A stretch of 64,000 nt of DNA from Geothrix oryzae (GCF_030295385.1 NZ_AP027079.1:2542001-2606000); one strand, 5' to 3'; positions 34,428 to 43,226 are shown, counted from the first letter of the stretch. Program-made: numbers and translations. The notes: generated by a model not told the origin, from the sequence alone.

Positions 34428-34793
34428 GTGCCCCACTGCCTCCTCGAACACTCCGCCAACCTCCTCGACGCGCCCGACTGGACGGGCCTGTTGCGGGAGG
34501 TCAACCGGACCCTGGCGGACACGGGCCTGTTCACGCTGGCCGACATCAAGAGCCGCGTGATCCGGCACGAGACTTTCGTCATCGGCGACGGCGCGCCGGA
34601 CCAAGCCTTCGTCACCCTGAACCTGCAGATCCTCGGCGGCCGCCCGGACGAGGTGAAGGCCGGACTCAGCGAGGCCCTGCTGGCGGTGCTGAAGCCCGCC
34701 TTCCCCCTCACCGCCGGGAAGATGCGGCTCAGCCTCACGGTCCAGATCTCGGACCTCCACCGTCCCAGCTACCGCCGACAGACCAGCCCCTAG
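34428..34793 (+). CDS. 5-carboxymethyl-2-hydroxymuconate isomerase family protein
   Basis: The GTG start at 34428 gives 121 residues that begin (M)PHCLLEHSANL, with Pro2 as in the tautomerase superfamily. FTLADIKSRVIRHETFVIGDG and FVTLNLQILGGRPDEVK follow, the pattern of CHMI (HpaF). That enzyme isomerises a ring-cleavage product of homoprotocatechuate. No other hpa genes are in the window, so the protein may have a different role. Confidence 0.8.
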   Translation: MPHCLLEHSANLLDAPDWTGLLREVNRTLADTGLFTLADIKSRVIRHETFVIGDGAPDQAFVTLNLQILGGRPDEVKAGLSEALLAVLKPAFPLTAGKMRLSLTVQISDLHRPSYRRQTSP

Positions 34794-34801
34794 GAGCCCC
34801 C

Positions 34802-35008
34802 GTGGCCGATGCCATCACTCCCCGCCAACTCACCCTGCTCCAGGTGGTGGCCAAGCACCCGGATGTGCCGCGGGACCACCTGGTGAAGGCCGGGGCCACG
34901 GATGCCGACCTGGCCTACCTGGAGCGCCATGACCTCATCCGGGAGCGGGCCATCGGCCGCTACCGCGTCTCCCACATGGGCCTGGAAGTGCTGAAGCGGA
35001 GCCTCTGA
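34802..35008 (+). CDS. Small hypothetical protein, winged-helix-like
   Basis: The GTG at 34802, with TAGGAG upstream, gives 68 residues with predicted helices (TPRQLTLLQVVAKHP, RDHLVKAGATDADLAYLERH) and a small wing (LIRERAIGRYRVSHMGL). This resembles a short DNA-binding winged helix, which is only a pattern impression. It is 9 bp after the preceding gene and 22 bp before the next. Confidence 0.5.
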   Translation: MADAITPRQLTLLQVVAKHPDVPRDHLVKAGATDADLAYLERHDLIRERAIGRYRVSHMGLEVLKRSL

Positions 35009-35029
35009 GACCGCCCCAGGAGGCAGCGC

Positions 35030-35776
35030 GTGACCCGGCCCCTGTCCCTCGACGACCTCTGGCGCTCGGTCCCACCGGGCACCGAGACCTATGATCCCTC
35101 CTCGCGGCGGACCCTGCCCTCCGGGGCGCAGCGCTTCCTGAACCATGCGGTGGCACCCGGCACCCGGCTGCCCGAGGCCGTGCGCCTCGTCATGACGGGC
35201 ACGATCCGCCTGAAGGGCTGGCATCCCTTCGAGGCCGAACAGGTCATCGTGCGGAGCCGGGGCATGATCTGGGCCGCGAAGGTGCGGATGAAGGGCCTGA
35301 CCATCCGCGGCTCGGACCGCCTGCTGGAAGGTCGGGGGGCCATGCACTGGGCCCTCTTCGGCCTGATCCCCTTCCTCAGGGCCGAGGGCCCGGACATCAC
35401 CCGCTCGGCCCGGGGCCGCCTGCGGGCAGAATCCATCTGGCTGCCCTCCCTGCTGGCGGATCCGGCCGTGACCTGGACCCAGGAAGGCGAGGACCGCCTC
35501 CGCGCCGAGGTGCCGGTGGACGGCGAGCCCGGGGACCTGCACCTCCACACCGACGAAGCGGGGCGCCTGCGCGAAGTGCGCCTGCTCCGCTGGGGGAATC
35601 CCGGGGGCGGGGGCTTCCGCGAGGAGCCCTTCGGCGGCCTCGTGGAGGCCGAAGAGACCTTCCAGGGCCTGACCATCCCCACCCGCCTCCGCGTGGGCTG
35701 GCACCCGGGCACGCCGCGCTTCGATGCGGAGGGCGAGTTCTTCCGCGCGGAGCTCCGGCAGGTGGCGTTCCGCTAG
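35030..35776 (+). CDS. DUF6544-like hypothetical protein
   Basis: The GTG start at 35030 has AGGAGG upstream and gives 248 residues. The sequence FLNHAVAPGTRLPEAVRLVMTG, followed by GWHPFEAEQVI, GMIWAAKVRMKGLTIRG, and RLRVGWHPGTP near the end, resembles the DUF6544 (DUF6920) family of beta-rich proteins of unknown function. There is no signal peptide. It is part of the same plus-strand gene run as its neighbours. Confidence 0.6.
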   Translation: MTRPLSLDDLWRSVPPGTETYDPSSRRTLPSGAQRFLNHAVAPGTRLPEAVRLVMTGTIRLKGWHPFEAEQVIVRSRGMIWAAKVRMKGLTIRGSDRLLEGRGAMHWALFGLIPFLRAEGPDITRSARGRLRAESIWLPSLLADPAVTWTQEGEDRLRAEVPVDGEPGDLHLHTDEAGRLREVRLLRWGNPGGGGFREEPFGGLVEAEETFQGLTIPTRLRVGWHPGTPRFDAEGEFFRAELRQVAFR

Positions 35777-35815
35777 CCTGAAGCACGCCCCCCGAAGGCC
35801 CGAGCAGGAGATCCC

Positions 35816-36208
35816 ATGGCTCCCACCCCGATCCGCATCCCCGTCGCCGCCCCCGGCTCGCCCGCGCCCATCGGGCCCTACTCCCGGGCCGTGTGGGCGG
35901 GCGACCTGCTCTACCTCTCGGGCCAGACGCCCATCGACCCGGCCACGGGCCGCCTGGTGCCGGGCGACATCGGGGCCCAGACGCACCGGGCCTTCGACAA
36001 CCTCGAAGCCGTGCTGGGCGACGCCGGGCTGACGATGGACCAGGTCATCAAGGTCAATGTCTACCTCACGACCATGGCCCACTTCCAGGCCATGAACGCC
36101 GCCTACGAATCCAGGTTCCGGGCGCCCTACCCCGCGCGCACCACCGTCGCCGTGGCCGAGCTTCCCCTGGGCGCCGCGGTGGAGATCGAGCTCGTGGCGA
36201 AACGCTAG
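35816..36208 (+). CDS. RidA family protein (enamine/imine deaminase)
   Basis: The 130-residue protein has the RidA fold motifs: GPYSRAVWAGDLLYLSGQTPID, VIKVNVYLTTMAHFQAMNAAY and PARTTVAVAELPLGAAVEIE. The Arg in PARTTV is the catalytic carboxylate-binding residue. RidA hydrolyses reactive 2-aminoacrylate and related enamines formed by PLP enzymes. ATG at 35816 follows AGGAG. Length is typical. Confidence 0.92.
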   Translation: MAPTPIRIPVAAPGSPAPIGPYSRAVWAGDLLYLSGQTPIDPATGRLVPGDIGAQTHRAFDNLEAVLGDAGLTMDQVIKVNVYLTTMAHFQAMNAAYESRFRAPYPARTTVAVAELPLGAAVEIELVAKR

Positions 36209-36268
36209 GGGTGCACTAGCAGCCGGGCCCCTCCGGCGAGAGAATGCCCAACCCCTTCCGGAGCCTCC

Positions 36269-37801
36269 ATGTCCCTGCTCACCCGCGCCGAAGCCACCCG
36301 CTACGAGGAGACCAGCCGCCACGCGGATGTGATGGCCTTCATCGCCGGGTTGGAGGCCAAGGGCGACAAGCGCCTGCATGTCACCTCCTTCGGCGTGAGC
36401 CCCCAGGGCCGGGAGCTGCCCCTGCTGGTGCTGTCGGCCCACGGCGTGACGACCCCCGGGGAGGCCCGGAGCCTGGGCCGGCCCGTGGTCCTGGTCATCA
36501 GCGGCATCCACGCCGGCGAGGTGGAAGGCAAGGAAGGCTGCCTGATGCTGGTGCGCGACCTCCTGGACGGCAAGCCTGGCCTGGATGCGGGGCAGATCCT
36601 CTCCGACCTCACCCTGGTGGTGGTGCCCCTCTTCAACCCCGACGGCAACGACGCCATCGACCCCGGCAACCGCAAGCTGCACCTGCCCAAGCTCACGGGC
36701 CAGCTGGGGCCCGACAGCGGCGTGGGCACCCGCGTGAACGCCGCCAAGATCAACCTGAACCGCGACTACCTGCGGCAGGAGGGCGTCGAGATGCGCCTGC
36801 TGCAGACCCGGGTCTGCCAGCCCTGGGCGCCGGACCTCACCATCGACAACCACGCCACCAACGGCTCGGTGCACCGCTTCTCCATGACCTACGACATCCC
36901 CCACACCGTGGAGAGCGGCCGGGGCGAGCCCATCGAGTACATGCGGAACCGCCTGCTGCCGCCCGTCACCGCCGCGCTCAAGGCGAATCACGGCCTGGAC
37001 GCGGGCTGGTACGGCAACTTCGTGGAGGACGAGCGGGCCCTGGACGCGGACCGCGACGCCGAGCCCGGCGCGCCCGTGCGCGAAGGCTGGATGACCTACC
37101 CCCACCACCCCCGCTTCGGCAGCAACTACCGGGGCCTCACCAGCCGCATGGACCTGCTGTTGGAGTGCTACTCGTACATCCCGTTCTCGGAGCGGGTCCG
37201 GACCGCCTACGCCTTCATGCTGGAGACGCTCAAGCATGTGGCCGCGCACCGGGACGAAGTCCTGCAGACCGTGACGGAGAGCCAGACGCCCCGGGAGCGC
37301 ATCGCCGTGCGCTACGGCCTGGAGCGCTTCGACCGGCCCGTGGAGATCCTCACGCGCACGCCCCGCACCCTGGAGGGCGCGCCCTCGACCGTGACGATCC
37401 CGCACCTCGGCCGCTTCGTGGGCACCACCGTGGTGGACCGTCCGGCGGCCTACCTGGTGCCCCCCTCCGTGGCGGCCCACCTGCGCCAGCACGGCCTCTC
37501 CCTCCAGGAGGCCCTGGGCGCCTTCGAGGTGGAAGTGCCCCTGGTCGAAGCCCTGGGCTCGGAAGAGGGCCGGGCCATCCTGGAGGCGGCCGCCGTGGGC
37601 GAGCTGTCGGTCTCCTGGCGGCGGGGCCCCCGGAAGGCCCCCGCGGGGTGGTCGCTGGTGCCCACGGATCAGCCCCTGGGCGCCGTCGCCGCCTACCTCT
37701 GCGAGGCCGAGAGCGATGACGGGGCCGTGGAGAACGGCCTGCTGCCCGTGCCCGCCCTGGGCGAGGAGCTGGCCCTCTGGCGCGTGCCGAACCTCGGCTG
37801 A
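36269..37801 (+). CDS. M14 family zinc metallopeptidase (cytoplasmic)
   Basis: The 510-residue protein has the M14 zinc site HAGEVEGKE (H81 and E84), the NPDGND and NLNRDYLRQEG segments, and DNHATNGS supplying the third ligand region. There is no signal peptide, so it works in the cytoplasm, unlike the secreted M14 enzyme at 55-56.6 kb. A large C-terminal region (about residues 340-510) is of unknown fold. It may be a carboxypeptidase or an amide hydrolase. The ATG at 36269 is near the first conserved block. Confidence 0.85.
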   Translation: MSLLTRAEATRYEETSRHADVMAFIAGLEAKGDKRLHVTSFGVSPQGRELPLLVLSAHGVTTPGEARSLGRPVVLVISGIHAGEVEGKEGCLMLVRDLLDGKPGLDAGQILSDLTLVVVPLFNPDGNDAIDPGNRKLHLPKLTGQLGPDSGVGTRVNAAKINLNRDYLRQEGVEMRLLQTRVCQPWAPDLTIDNHATNGSVHRFSMTYDIPHTVESGRGEPIEYMRNRLLPPVTAALKANHGLDAGWYGNFVEDERALDADRDAEPGAPVREGWMTYPHHPRFGSNYRGLTSRMDLLLECYSYIPFSERVRTAYAFMLETLKHVAAHRDEVLQTVTESQTPRERIAVRYGLERFDRPVEILTRTPRTLEGAPSTVTIPHLGRFVGTTVVDRPAAYLVPPSVAAHLRQHGLSLQEALGAFEVEVPLVEALGSEEGRAILEAAAVGELSVSWRRGPRKAPAGWSLVPTDQPLGAVAAYLCEAESDDGAVENGLLPVPALGEELALWRVPNLG

Positions 37802-38017
37802 ACCCCGGCCATTCCCCCTTCCCAGGAGGTGCAATGAAGGCCCCCGGCGTCATCCGGCCGGAAGACCCATGAATCGATTTACACCAAACAAAAAACTTAA
37901 CAATTAATCATAAAAAAAGATTCAACGCCTGTCGATTCCGCCGCCGCCCATTCGACGCATGAGTAGAATCCGGGGCCTGCCGCCATCCCGTGCGGAAGCC
38001 ACCCCGCGGAGGCCCTC

Positions 38018-38485
38018 ATGCCCACGAGCACCCCACCCGTCTCCACCCCGGCCCGCACCCCGGGCCCCACCCCGGGCCGATGGCTCTGGGTGGGGCGCAT
38101 CCTCAGCGCCCTGCCGATCCTGTTCCTGGCCTTCGACGGCGCCGCCAAAGTGATGCGGCTGCCGCCGGTCCTCGAGGCCTTCGCCAAGCTCGGCTACTCG
38201 GAGCATGTCGCGGGCCCCCTCGGAATCACCCTGCTCGTCTGCGTCGTGCTCTACGCGGTTCCCAGGACCTCCATGCTCGGGGCCATCCTGCTCACGGGCT
38301 ACCTGGGCGGCGCGGTCGCCACCCATGTGCGGATCGGTGATCCCCTGTTCTCGCACATCCTCTTCCCCACCTATGTGGCCGCGCTGATATGGGGAGGGCT
38401 GTACCTGCGCGAGGCGCGGTTGGGGGCGCTCCTCCCCCTCCGGACCTTAAACCTTTCCAACCCCAATTTTTCCAAGGAGGAATGA
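38018..38485 (+). CDS. DoxX family membrane protein
   Basis: The 155-residue protein has four hydrophobic segments and the DoxX pattern: LFLAFDGAAKVMRLPPVLEAFAKLGY (first loop), GITLLVCVVLYAVPRT and GAILLTGYLGGAVATHVRIGDP. DoxX-like proteins often accompany stress or redox functions. Its stop overlaps the next start by 4 bp (ATGA), so it is coupled to the DGPF gene. The A+T-rich upstream stretch (37865-37930) likely holds the promoter. Confidence 0.85.
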   Translation: MPTSTPPVSTPARTPGPTPGRWLWVGRILSALPILFLAFDGAAKVMRLPPVLEAFAKLGYSEHVAGPLGITLLVCVVLYAVPRTSMLGAILLTGYLGGAVATHVRIGDPLFSHILFPTYVAALIWGGLYLREARLGALLPLRTLNLSNPNFSKEE

Positions 38486-38913
38486 CCATGCGCGTCATGG
38501 TTCTGATCAAGGCGACCCAGCACACGGAGGCGGGCGTTCTCCCCGACGAGAAACTGCTGACCGACATGGGCCGCTACAACGATGAGCTGGTGAAGGCCGG
38601 CGTGATGCTGGCGGGGGAAGGGCTCCACCCCAGCTCGAAGGGCGTGCGGGTGCGGTTCTCCGGCACGACGCGGACCGTGATCGACGGGCCCTTCACCGAA
38701 ACGAAGGAGCTGATCGCCGGCTTCTGGCTCTGGCAGGTCCGGTCGATGGCCGAGGCCGTCGAATGGATCAAGCGCTGCCCCAATCCCACAGGCGAAGCAG
38801 CCGAGATCGAGCTCCGCCAAGTCTTCGAAGCCGAGGATTTCGGCCCTCAGTTCACACCCGAGCTGCGGGAGCAGGAAGAACGCCTGCGGGCCCAGATCGC
38901 CCAGAAGGCCTAA
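38482..38913 (+). CDS. YCII/DGPF-domain protein
   Basis: The 143-residue protein starts with the ATG at 38482 that overlaps the DoxX stop and has AAGGAGG upstream. It has the DGPF motif (VIDGPFTETKELIAGFWLWQV, about residues 72-92) of the YCII-like family, small ferredoxin-fold proteins often linked to ECF42 sigma factors. Biochemical function is not established. It is in a probable operon of small enzymes followed by such a sigma factor. Confidence 0.88.
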   Translation: MTMRVMVLIKATQHTEAGVLPDEKLLTDMGRYNDELVKAGVMLAGEGLHPSSKGVRVRFSGTTRTVIDGPFTETKELIAGFWLWQVRSMAEAVEWIKRCPNPTGEAAEIELRQVFEAEDFGPQFTPELREQEERLRAQIAQKA

Positions 38914-38957
38914 ACGCAACGGCCCCGCCCCAGCCCCACCGACAAGGAGAGCACTCG

Positions 38958-39377
38958 ATGCAAAAAATGATTTTCGTGAACCTGCCCGTCACCCATCTCA
39001 AGAAGTCGATGGCGTTCTACACATCCCTCGGCTTCACCAACAATCCCGTGTTCTCCGACGAAACCGCGGCCTGCATGGTATGGAGTGAGGCCATCTATGT
39101 GATGCTCTTGACCCATGCCAAGTGGCGCACCTTCACGACACGGGCCATTCCCCAGCCAACCTCCAGCGAGGTGATGCTCGCCGTCTCCTGCGAGAACCGC
39201 GAGGCGGTAGATGCGATGAACACCGCGGCAGCCGAAAATGGCGGGGTGTCTGACATCAACCCCATCCAGGATCTTGGTTTCATGTACGCCCGCGAGTTCA
39301 CCGACCCTGACGGCCATGTCTGGGAGGCTGTGTGGATGGATCCGTCCGCGGTTCCCCCGGGCAACCAGCCAGATTGA
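38958..39377 (+). CDS. VOC family protein (glyoxalase/bleomycin-resistance fold)
   Basis: The ATG at 38958 gives 139 residues starting MQKMIFVNLPVTHLKKSMAFY, the first beta-alpha unit of a VOC protein. Then come LGFTNNPVFSDETAACMVW and the second half ending GFMYAREFTDPDGHVWEAVWMD, with the C-terminal metal Glu region. Enzymatic role unknown. It is the third gene of the DoxX-DGPF-VOC-DHFR run with a 44-bp gap. Confidence 0.88.
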   Translation: MQKMIFVNLPVTHLKKSMAFYTSLGFTNNPVFSDETAACMVWSEAIYVMLLTHAKWRTFTTRAIPQPTSSEVMLAVSCENREAVDAMNTAAAENGGVSDINPIQDLGFMYAREFTDPDGHVWEAVWMDPSAVPPGNQPD

Positions 39378-39381
39378 AACG

Positions 39382-39975
39382 ATGCCGGTGATCCAGATGA
39401 GAAAGCTCAAAATCATCGAACACATGTCGCTGGACGGCGTGATCCAGCATTCCGCGGACGGCGATGATTTCCCCTACAGCGACTGGACCGCGCCCTATCG
39501 GACGCCCGCTGGCCGGGATGCCATGCTGGCGGCGTACGGCGGGAGCTTCGGCCTGTTGTTTGGCCGCCGCACCTACGATATCTGGTCGGGCTTCTGGCCG
39601 AAGGCGCCGAGCAGTCCGATGGCCGATGCCCTCAACGCGGCGACAAAATACATCGCGACCCATCACCCGGAAAGCCTTGCGTGGGGACCGTTCGAGGGCC
39701 TTGGACCGGACATCTTGGAAGGCATCCGCCGCATCAAGTCGCAAGACGGCCCGGACCTCATCCTCTCGGGCAGCTCGACGCTGACTTCCCCGCTCCTCGA
39801 GCATGGGCTCGCGGATGAAGTCCTGCTGGCCGTCTATCCGGTCTTGTTGGGCACGGGGAAACGCGTCTTTGCGAAGGGAACCCCGCCCATATCGTTCGAG
39901 CTTGTCAGCACGAAGGCATTTCCGTCCGGCATCATCTTCAATTCGTACAAGGCCGCTGGGCCTTTGAAGCCGTGA
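39382..39975 (+). CDS. Dihydrofolate-reductase-like (RibD C-terminal) protein
   Basis: The 197-residue protein resembles the RibD C-terminal/DHFR-fold family: MRKLKIIEHMSLDGVIQ, LLFGRRTYDIWSGFWP, DLILSGSSTLTSPLLEHGLADE and LLGTGKRVFA. Members reduce pterin-like or flavin precursor substrates; here the substrate is unknown. The start could be 39382 or the ATG at 39397, the latter matching the usual family N-terminus. It lies 4 bp after the VOC gene stop, so the two are coupled. Confidence 0.87.
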   Translation: MPVIQMRKLKIIEHMSLDGVIQHSADGDDFPYSDWTAPYRTPAGRDAMLAAYGGSFGLLFGRRTYDIWSGFWPKAPSSPMADALNAATKYIATHHPESLAWGPFEGLGPDILEGIRRIKSQDGPDLILSGSSTLTSPLLEHGLADEVLLAVYPVLLGTGKRVFAKGTPPISFELVSTKAFPSGIIFNSYKAAGPLKP

Positions 39976-40060
39976 CGCCGCGGGACGCCCCACCCGGCTT
40001 TCTCCCTCCGGGCGAGGGCCGGCGGGCGTCGCGCGGCCCCGTGGGGGTTTCGTTAGGCAC

Positions 40061-40210
40061 TCTAAGTGGGGCATCAGCTGGCAGATCACGCCTCGCGTTC
40101 TGACCGAGGCGATGGCCAGGGGCGGCCAAGCTGCGAAGCGTGCCTTCGAGGCCATGATGCCCATGAGGGAAATCGACATCGCTTCCCTTGAAGAGGCCAT
40201 GCGAGGTTGA
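40061..40210 (+). pseudogene. C-terminal fragment of a VOC (PhnB-like) gene
   Basis: In the 307 bp between the DHFR-like gene and the sigma factor a frame ends at the TGA at 40208-40210. It reads KWGISWQITPRVLTEAM, then RAFEAMMPMREIDIASLEEA, the typical end of PhnB-like VOC proteins. No start or N-terminal part is present upstream. It looks like a decayed gene or the scar of a deletion. I see nothing else in the rest of this gap. Confidence 0.65.
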
Positions 40211-40282
40211 CGGCCACCCTCCGGAAAGGCCGGGGCGTCCCGGGAGGTTGCGGCCCGTCGGCGAAGCTGGTCTGATTCCCAT

Positions 40283-41560
40283 GTGACGACATCCGACGCC
40301 CATCGAGCCATCGACGCCGTCTGGCGGATGGAATCCGCCCGGCTCATCGCGGGGCTCCTGCGGATGGTGCGCGACCTGGACCTGGCGGAGGAGCTCGCCC
40401 AGGATGCCCTCGTCGCCGCCCTCGAGCAGTGGCCCGGAACGGGGGTCCCGGAGAATCCCGGGGCCTGGCTCATGGCCACGGCCAAGCGCCGGGCCATCGA
40501 CCGGCTGCGGCGACTCAAGCTGGCTGAGCGGAAGCACGAGGAGCTGGGCCGGGAACTCGAGGCCCAGCAGGAGACGGCCATGGAGGCCTTCCACGCCGAA
40601 CTGGACGATCCCATCGGGGACGACCTGCTGCGGCTCATGTTCATCGCCTGCCACCCGCGGCTCTCGCCCGAGGCCAGGACCGCGCTCACCCTGCGGCTGC
40701 TGGGGGGCCTGACGACCGGGGAGATCGCCCGCGCCTTCCTCGTGCCGGAGTCCACCGTCGCGCAGCGCATCGTCCGGGCCAAGCGGACCCTGGCCGAGGC
40801 GCAGGTTCCCTTCGAAGGGCCCCGCGGGACCGAGCTCCACGACCGCCTGGCCTCGGTGCTGGAAGTGATCTACCTCATCTTCAACGAGGGCTATTCGGCC
40901 ACCGCCGGCGAGGACTGGATCCGGCCCGGGCTCTGCGAGGAGGCCCTGCGGCTCGGCCGCATCCTGGCCGGGCTGGTCCCGCAGGAGCCGGAGGTCCACG
41001 GCCTGGTCGCCCTCCTGGAGATCCAGGCCTCCCGGCTGCGGGCGCGCGTGGGGCCCGACGGCGAACCCATCCTCCTGCTCGACCAGGATCGCGGACGGTG
41101 GGATCAGCTCCTCATCCGGCGCGGCCTGGCCGGCCTTGAGCGGGCCCTGGCGCAGGGCCAGGCGCTGGGAGGGCCCCCGGGCCCCTACACGCTGCAGGCG
41201 GCCATCGCCGGCTGCCACGCGCGCGCCCGTACGGCCGACGACACCGACTGGGCGCGCATCGCCGCCCTCTATGAGGCGCTGGCCCGCCTCACGCCCTCGC
41301 CCATCGTGGAGCTGAACCGGGCCGTGGCGCTGGGCATGGCCTCCGGCCCCGCGGCGGGTCTCGAGATCGTCGATGCGCTGACCTCCGAGCCGGCACTCCG
41401 GGACTACCACCTGCTCCCGAGCATCCGCGGCGACTTCCTCGCGAAGCTGGGCCGCGCCGGAGAGGCCCGGGCCGAGTTCCAGCGGGCGGCCGGTCTCGTG
41501 CGGAACGCCCGGGAGCGGAAGCTGCTCCTCGACCGGGTCGCCGCCTGCGGCGATGCCTAA
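40283..41560 (+). CDS. ECF42-type sigma factor with DUF6596/TPR-like C-terminus
   Basis: The GTG start at 40283 gives 425 residues. Residues 1-80 have sigma region 2 (MVRDLDLAEELAQDALVAALEQWP, AWLMATAKRRAIDRLRR). Region 4 follows (LTLRLLGGLTTGEIARAFLVPESTVAQRIVRAKR). A 220-residue C-terminal helical domain, with VIYLIFNEGYSATAGEDW and FNEG-type motifs, is the ECF42 signature. These sigma factors lack an anti-sigma factor and pair with DGPF proteins. One such gene follows at 41602 and another lies at 38482, so it probably drives this cluster. Confidence 0.9.
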   Translation: MTTSDAHRAIDAVWRMESARLIAGLLRMVRDLDLAEELAQDALVAALEQWPGTGVPENPGAWLMATAKRRAIDRLRRLKLAERKHEELGRELEAQQETAMEAFHAELDDPIGDDLLRLMFIACHPRLSPEARTALTLRLLGGLTTGEIARAFLVPESTVAQRIVRAKRTLAEAQVPFEGPRGTELHDRLASVLEVIYLIFNEGYSATAGEDWIRPGLCEEALRLGRILAGLVPQEPEVHGLVALLEIQASRLRARVGPDGEPILLLDQDRGRWDQLLIRRGLAGLERALAQGQALGGPPGPYTLQAAIAGCHARARTADDTDWARIAALYEALARLTPSPIVELNRAVALGMASGPAAGLEIVDALTSEPALRDYHLLPSIRGDFLAKLGRAGEARAEFQRAAGLVRNARERKLLLDRVAACGDA

Positions 41561-41601
41561 GCACGCCCAAGCCTCTCAACCCCACCCGGAAGGAGATCCC
41601 C

Positions 41602-41958
41602 ATGCCCTACATGCTGCTGATCCTGGAATCGCGGGCGCAGCGCCCGAGCCGGACCCCGGAAGAGGGACACGCCGTCTACGACCGGATGGTGCGCTTTGCG
41701 GAGGACCTGCAGGCCCGCGGCCTGCTCGTGGCCACCAACTCGCTCCGATCCGACCGGGAGGGCGTCCGGGTGCAGGTGCGGGAAGGCCAGCGCACCCTCC
41801 TGGATGGCCCCTTCTCCGAGTCCAAAGAAATGGTCGGAGGCTTCTTCTACCTGGATTGCCAGACTCGGGACGAGGCTGTCGCCATCGCAACGGCCTGCCC
41901 CGCCGCGGAATGGGCCACCGTCGAGGTCCGGGAGGTCGGCCCCTGCTACGACAACTAA
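41602..41958 (+). CDS. YCII/DGPF-domain protein
   Basis: A second DGPF protein of 118 residues: YMLLILESRAQRPSRTPEEG, AEDLQARGLLVATNSLRSDREG and LLDGPFSESKEMVGGFFYLD with the DGPF motif. The start ATG at 41602 is preceded by AAGGAG. It follows the ECF42 gene by 41 bp, so it is most likely co-transcribed and is the closest partner of the sigma factor. Confidence 0.9.
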   Translation: MPYMLLILESRAQRPSRTPEEGHAVYDRMVRFAEDLQARGLLVATNSLRSDREGVRVQVREGQRTLLDGPFSESKEMVGGFFYLDCQTRDEAVAIATACPAAEWATVEVREVGPCYDN

Positions 41959-42096
41959 GACAACTGCGAGGGTTGAGGACCTGACCCTGGATCGTCTGCG
42001 GTCGGCCGTGCTTTCGCCGATGCCCGCCTTCCGTTCGCCGGTTCGCACCCCCAGGGCCGTCCCCACCTCCTAGATTGGGGGAGTCACGGAGAATCC

Positions 42097-42738
42097 ATGT
42101 CCCTGCCACCCCCACCCCATCCCGGTTTCTTCGAGGTCCTAAGCTCGCGCCGCGCCTACACCACCCTGCTCTACCTGCTGCTCTCCCTGGCCACGGGCAT
42201 CCTCGCCTTCACCTACGCGGTGACGGGGCTCTCCCTGAGCCTGGGCCTGGCCATCCTGATCATCGGCCTTCCCGTGGCGCTGCTCTTCCTGTCCGGCACC
42301 CGCCTCCTGGCCGTGGCCGAGATGCACTGGCTGAAGGCCCTGGTGGGTGGCGAGGAGGCCGAGGCCCCGCCCCTGCTGCCCGTCGGCGAGGGCTGGGCCG
42401 CGCGGCTGGGGGCCCTGGTCCGCGATCGCCGCACCTGGACCAGTCTGCTCTACTTCGTGCTGCTCATGCCCCTGGGCGTCGTCTACTTCACGACGCTGGT
42501 CAGCCTCCTCACCACGGGGCTGGCGCTCGTGGCGGTTCCCGTCCTGAGCCTGCTCCATGCCACCGGCACCTCCAGCGTGGACCTCGGCGGCCCCGCCTGG
42601 CTGGCCGCCCATCCGAGCCTGACGGCGGTCCTCTGCGGCCTGGCGGGCCTGACCCTCGTCCCCCTCACCCTGCACCTGGCCCTGCTGCTGGGCCGCTTTC
42701 AAACCTGGCTGGCCCGGCATCTGCTGGTCCGCGCCTGA
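42097..42738 (+). CDS. Membrane protein with putative sensor domain (PF13796-like)
   Basis: The 213-residue protein has four to five hydrophobic segments in two similar halves, starting SSRRAYTTLLYLLLSLATG and RDRRTWTSLLYFVLLMPLGV. This duplicated arrangement of two amphipathic halves is that of the putative sensor domain PF13796. No kinase module follows, so it is a stand-alone membrane protein. It is probably co-transcribed with the DUF4342 gene 14 bp downstream. Confidence 0.75.
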   Translation: MSLPPPPHPGFFEVLSSRRAYTTLLYLLLSLATGILAFTYAVTGLSLSLGLAILIIGLPVALLFLSGTRLLAVAEMHWLKALVGGEEAEAPPLLPVGEGWAARLGALVRDRRTWTSLLYFVLLMPLGVVYFTTLVSLLTTGLALVAVPVLSLLHATGTSSVDLGGPAWLAAHPSLTAVLCGLAGLTLVPLTLHLALLLGRFQTWLARHLLVRA

Positions 42739-42752
42739 CCTCGGAGATCCCC

Positions 42753-43022
42753 ATGCCCACCGACACCGCATCCGGCCGCACCCGCACCGAAGAATTCAAG
42801 CTCGAGGGCGGCAAGGTCCTCGACAAGATCAAGGAGCTCATCCATCAGGGCAACATCCGGCGGATCATCCTGAAGAACGAAGAGGGCAAGACCCTCATCG
42901 AAATCCCGCTGACCTTGGGCCTGGTGGGCGCGGCCCTGCTGCCGATCTTCGCCGCCGTGGGGGCCCTGGCCGCGGTGCTCACGCGCATGGTGATCGTGGT
43001 GGAGAAGACCGAAGAGCCCTGA
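42753..43022 (+). CDS. DUF4342 family protein
   Basis: The ATG at 42753 gives 89 residues. KVLDKIKELIHQGNIRRIILKN, followed by GKTLIEIPLTLGLVGAALLP and a hydrophobic C-terminal region, is the DUF4342 pattern. One membrane-touching segment is predicted in LGLVGAALLPIFAAVGALAAVL. Function unknown. It follows the putative sensor protein by 14 bp. Confidence 0.8.
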   Translation: MPTDTASGRTRTEEFKLEGGKVLDKIKELIHQGNIRRIILKNEEGKTLIEIPLTLGLVGAALLPIFAAVGALAAVLTRMVIVVEKTEEP

Positions 43023-43163
43023 GGCAATCCCAGGTCAAAGGCTGGGCCGGACCGACCCCGTGCAGGGGTTGGTCCGGCCCACCGTTGCAGTGTCGAGTTT
43101 TAAATACAAGTAAATATTTATTAACAATTACAACAAGCAATCCAAGATTTGGATAAAAGGGGG

Positions 43164-43226
43164 TTGACGAGAAGTGGACTCAGAATGAATATGTGTCATC
43201 TAGATGAATTAATCATCTAGATGACA
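43164..43226 (+). promoter_or_regulatory. Promoter with two tandem 12-bp palindromes (PadR operator)
   Basis: TTGACG (43164-43169) and GAATAT (43187-43192), 17 bases apart, form a good promoter. Just after it are two identical palindromes TCATCTAGATGA at 43196-43207 and 43213-43224, centred 17 bp apart. Together they make a 33-bp perfect inverted repeat (43194-43226). It lies directly before the start at 43242. The PadR-type regulator encoded as the third gene is the likely binder. Confidence 0.75.

Noticed and set aside
34790-37834. Minus-strand frame of 1014 codons across 34.8-37.8 kb
   Set aside because: It runs opposite several real genes of different families, so it cannot be one protein.
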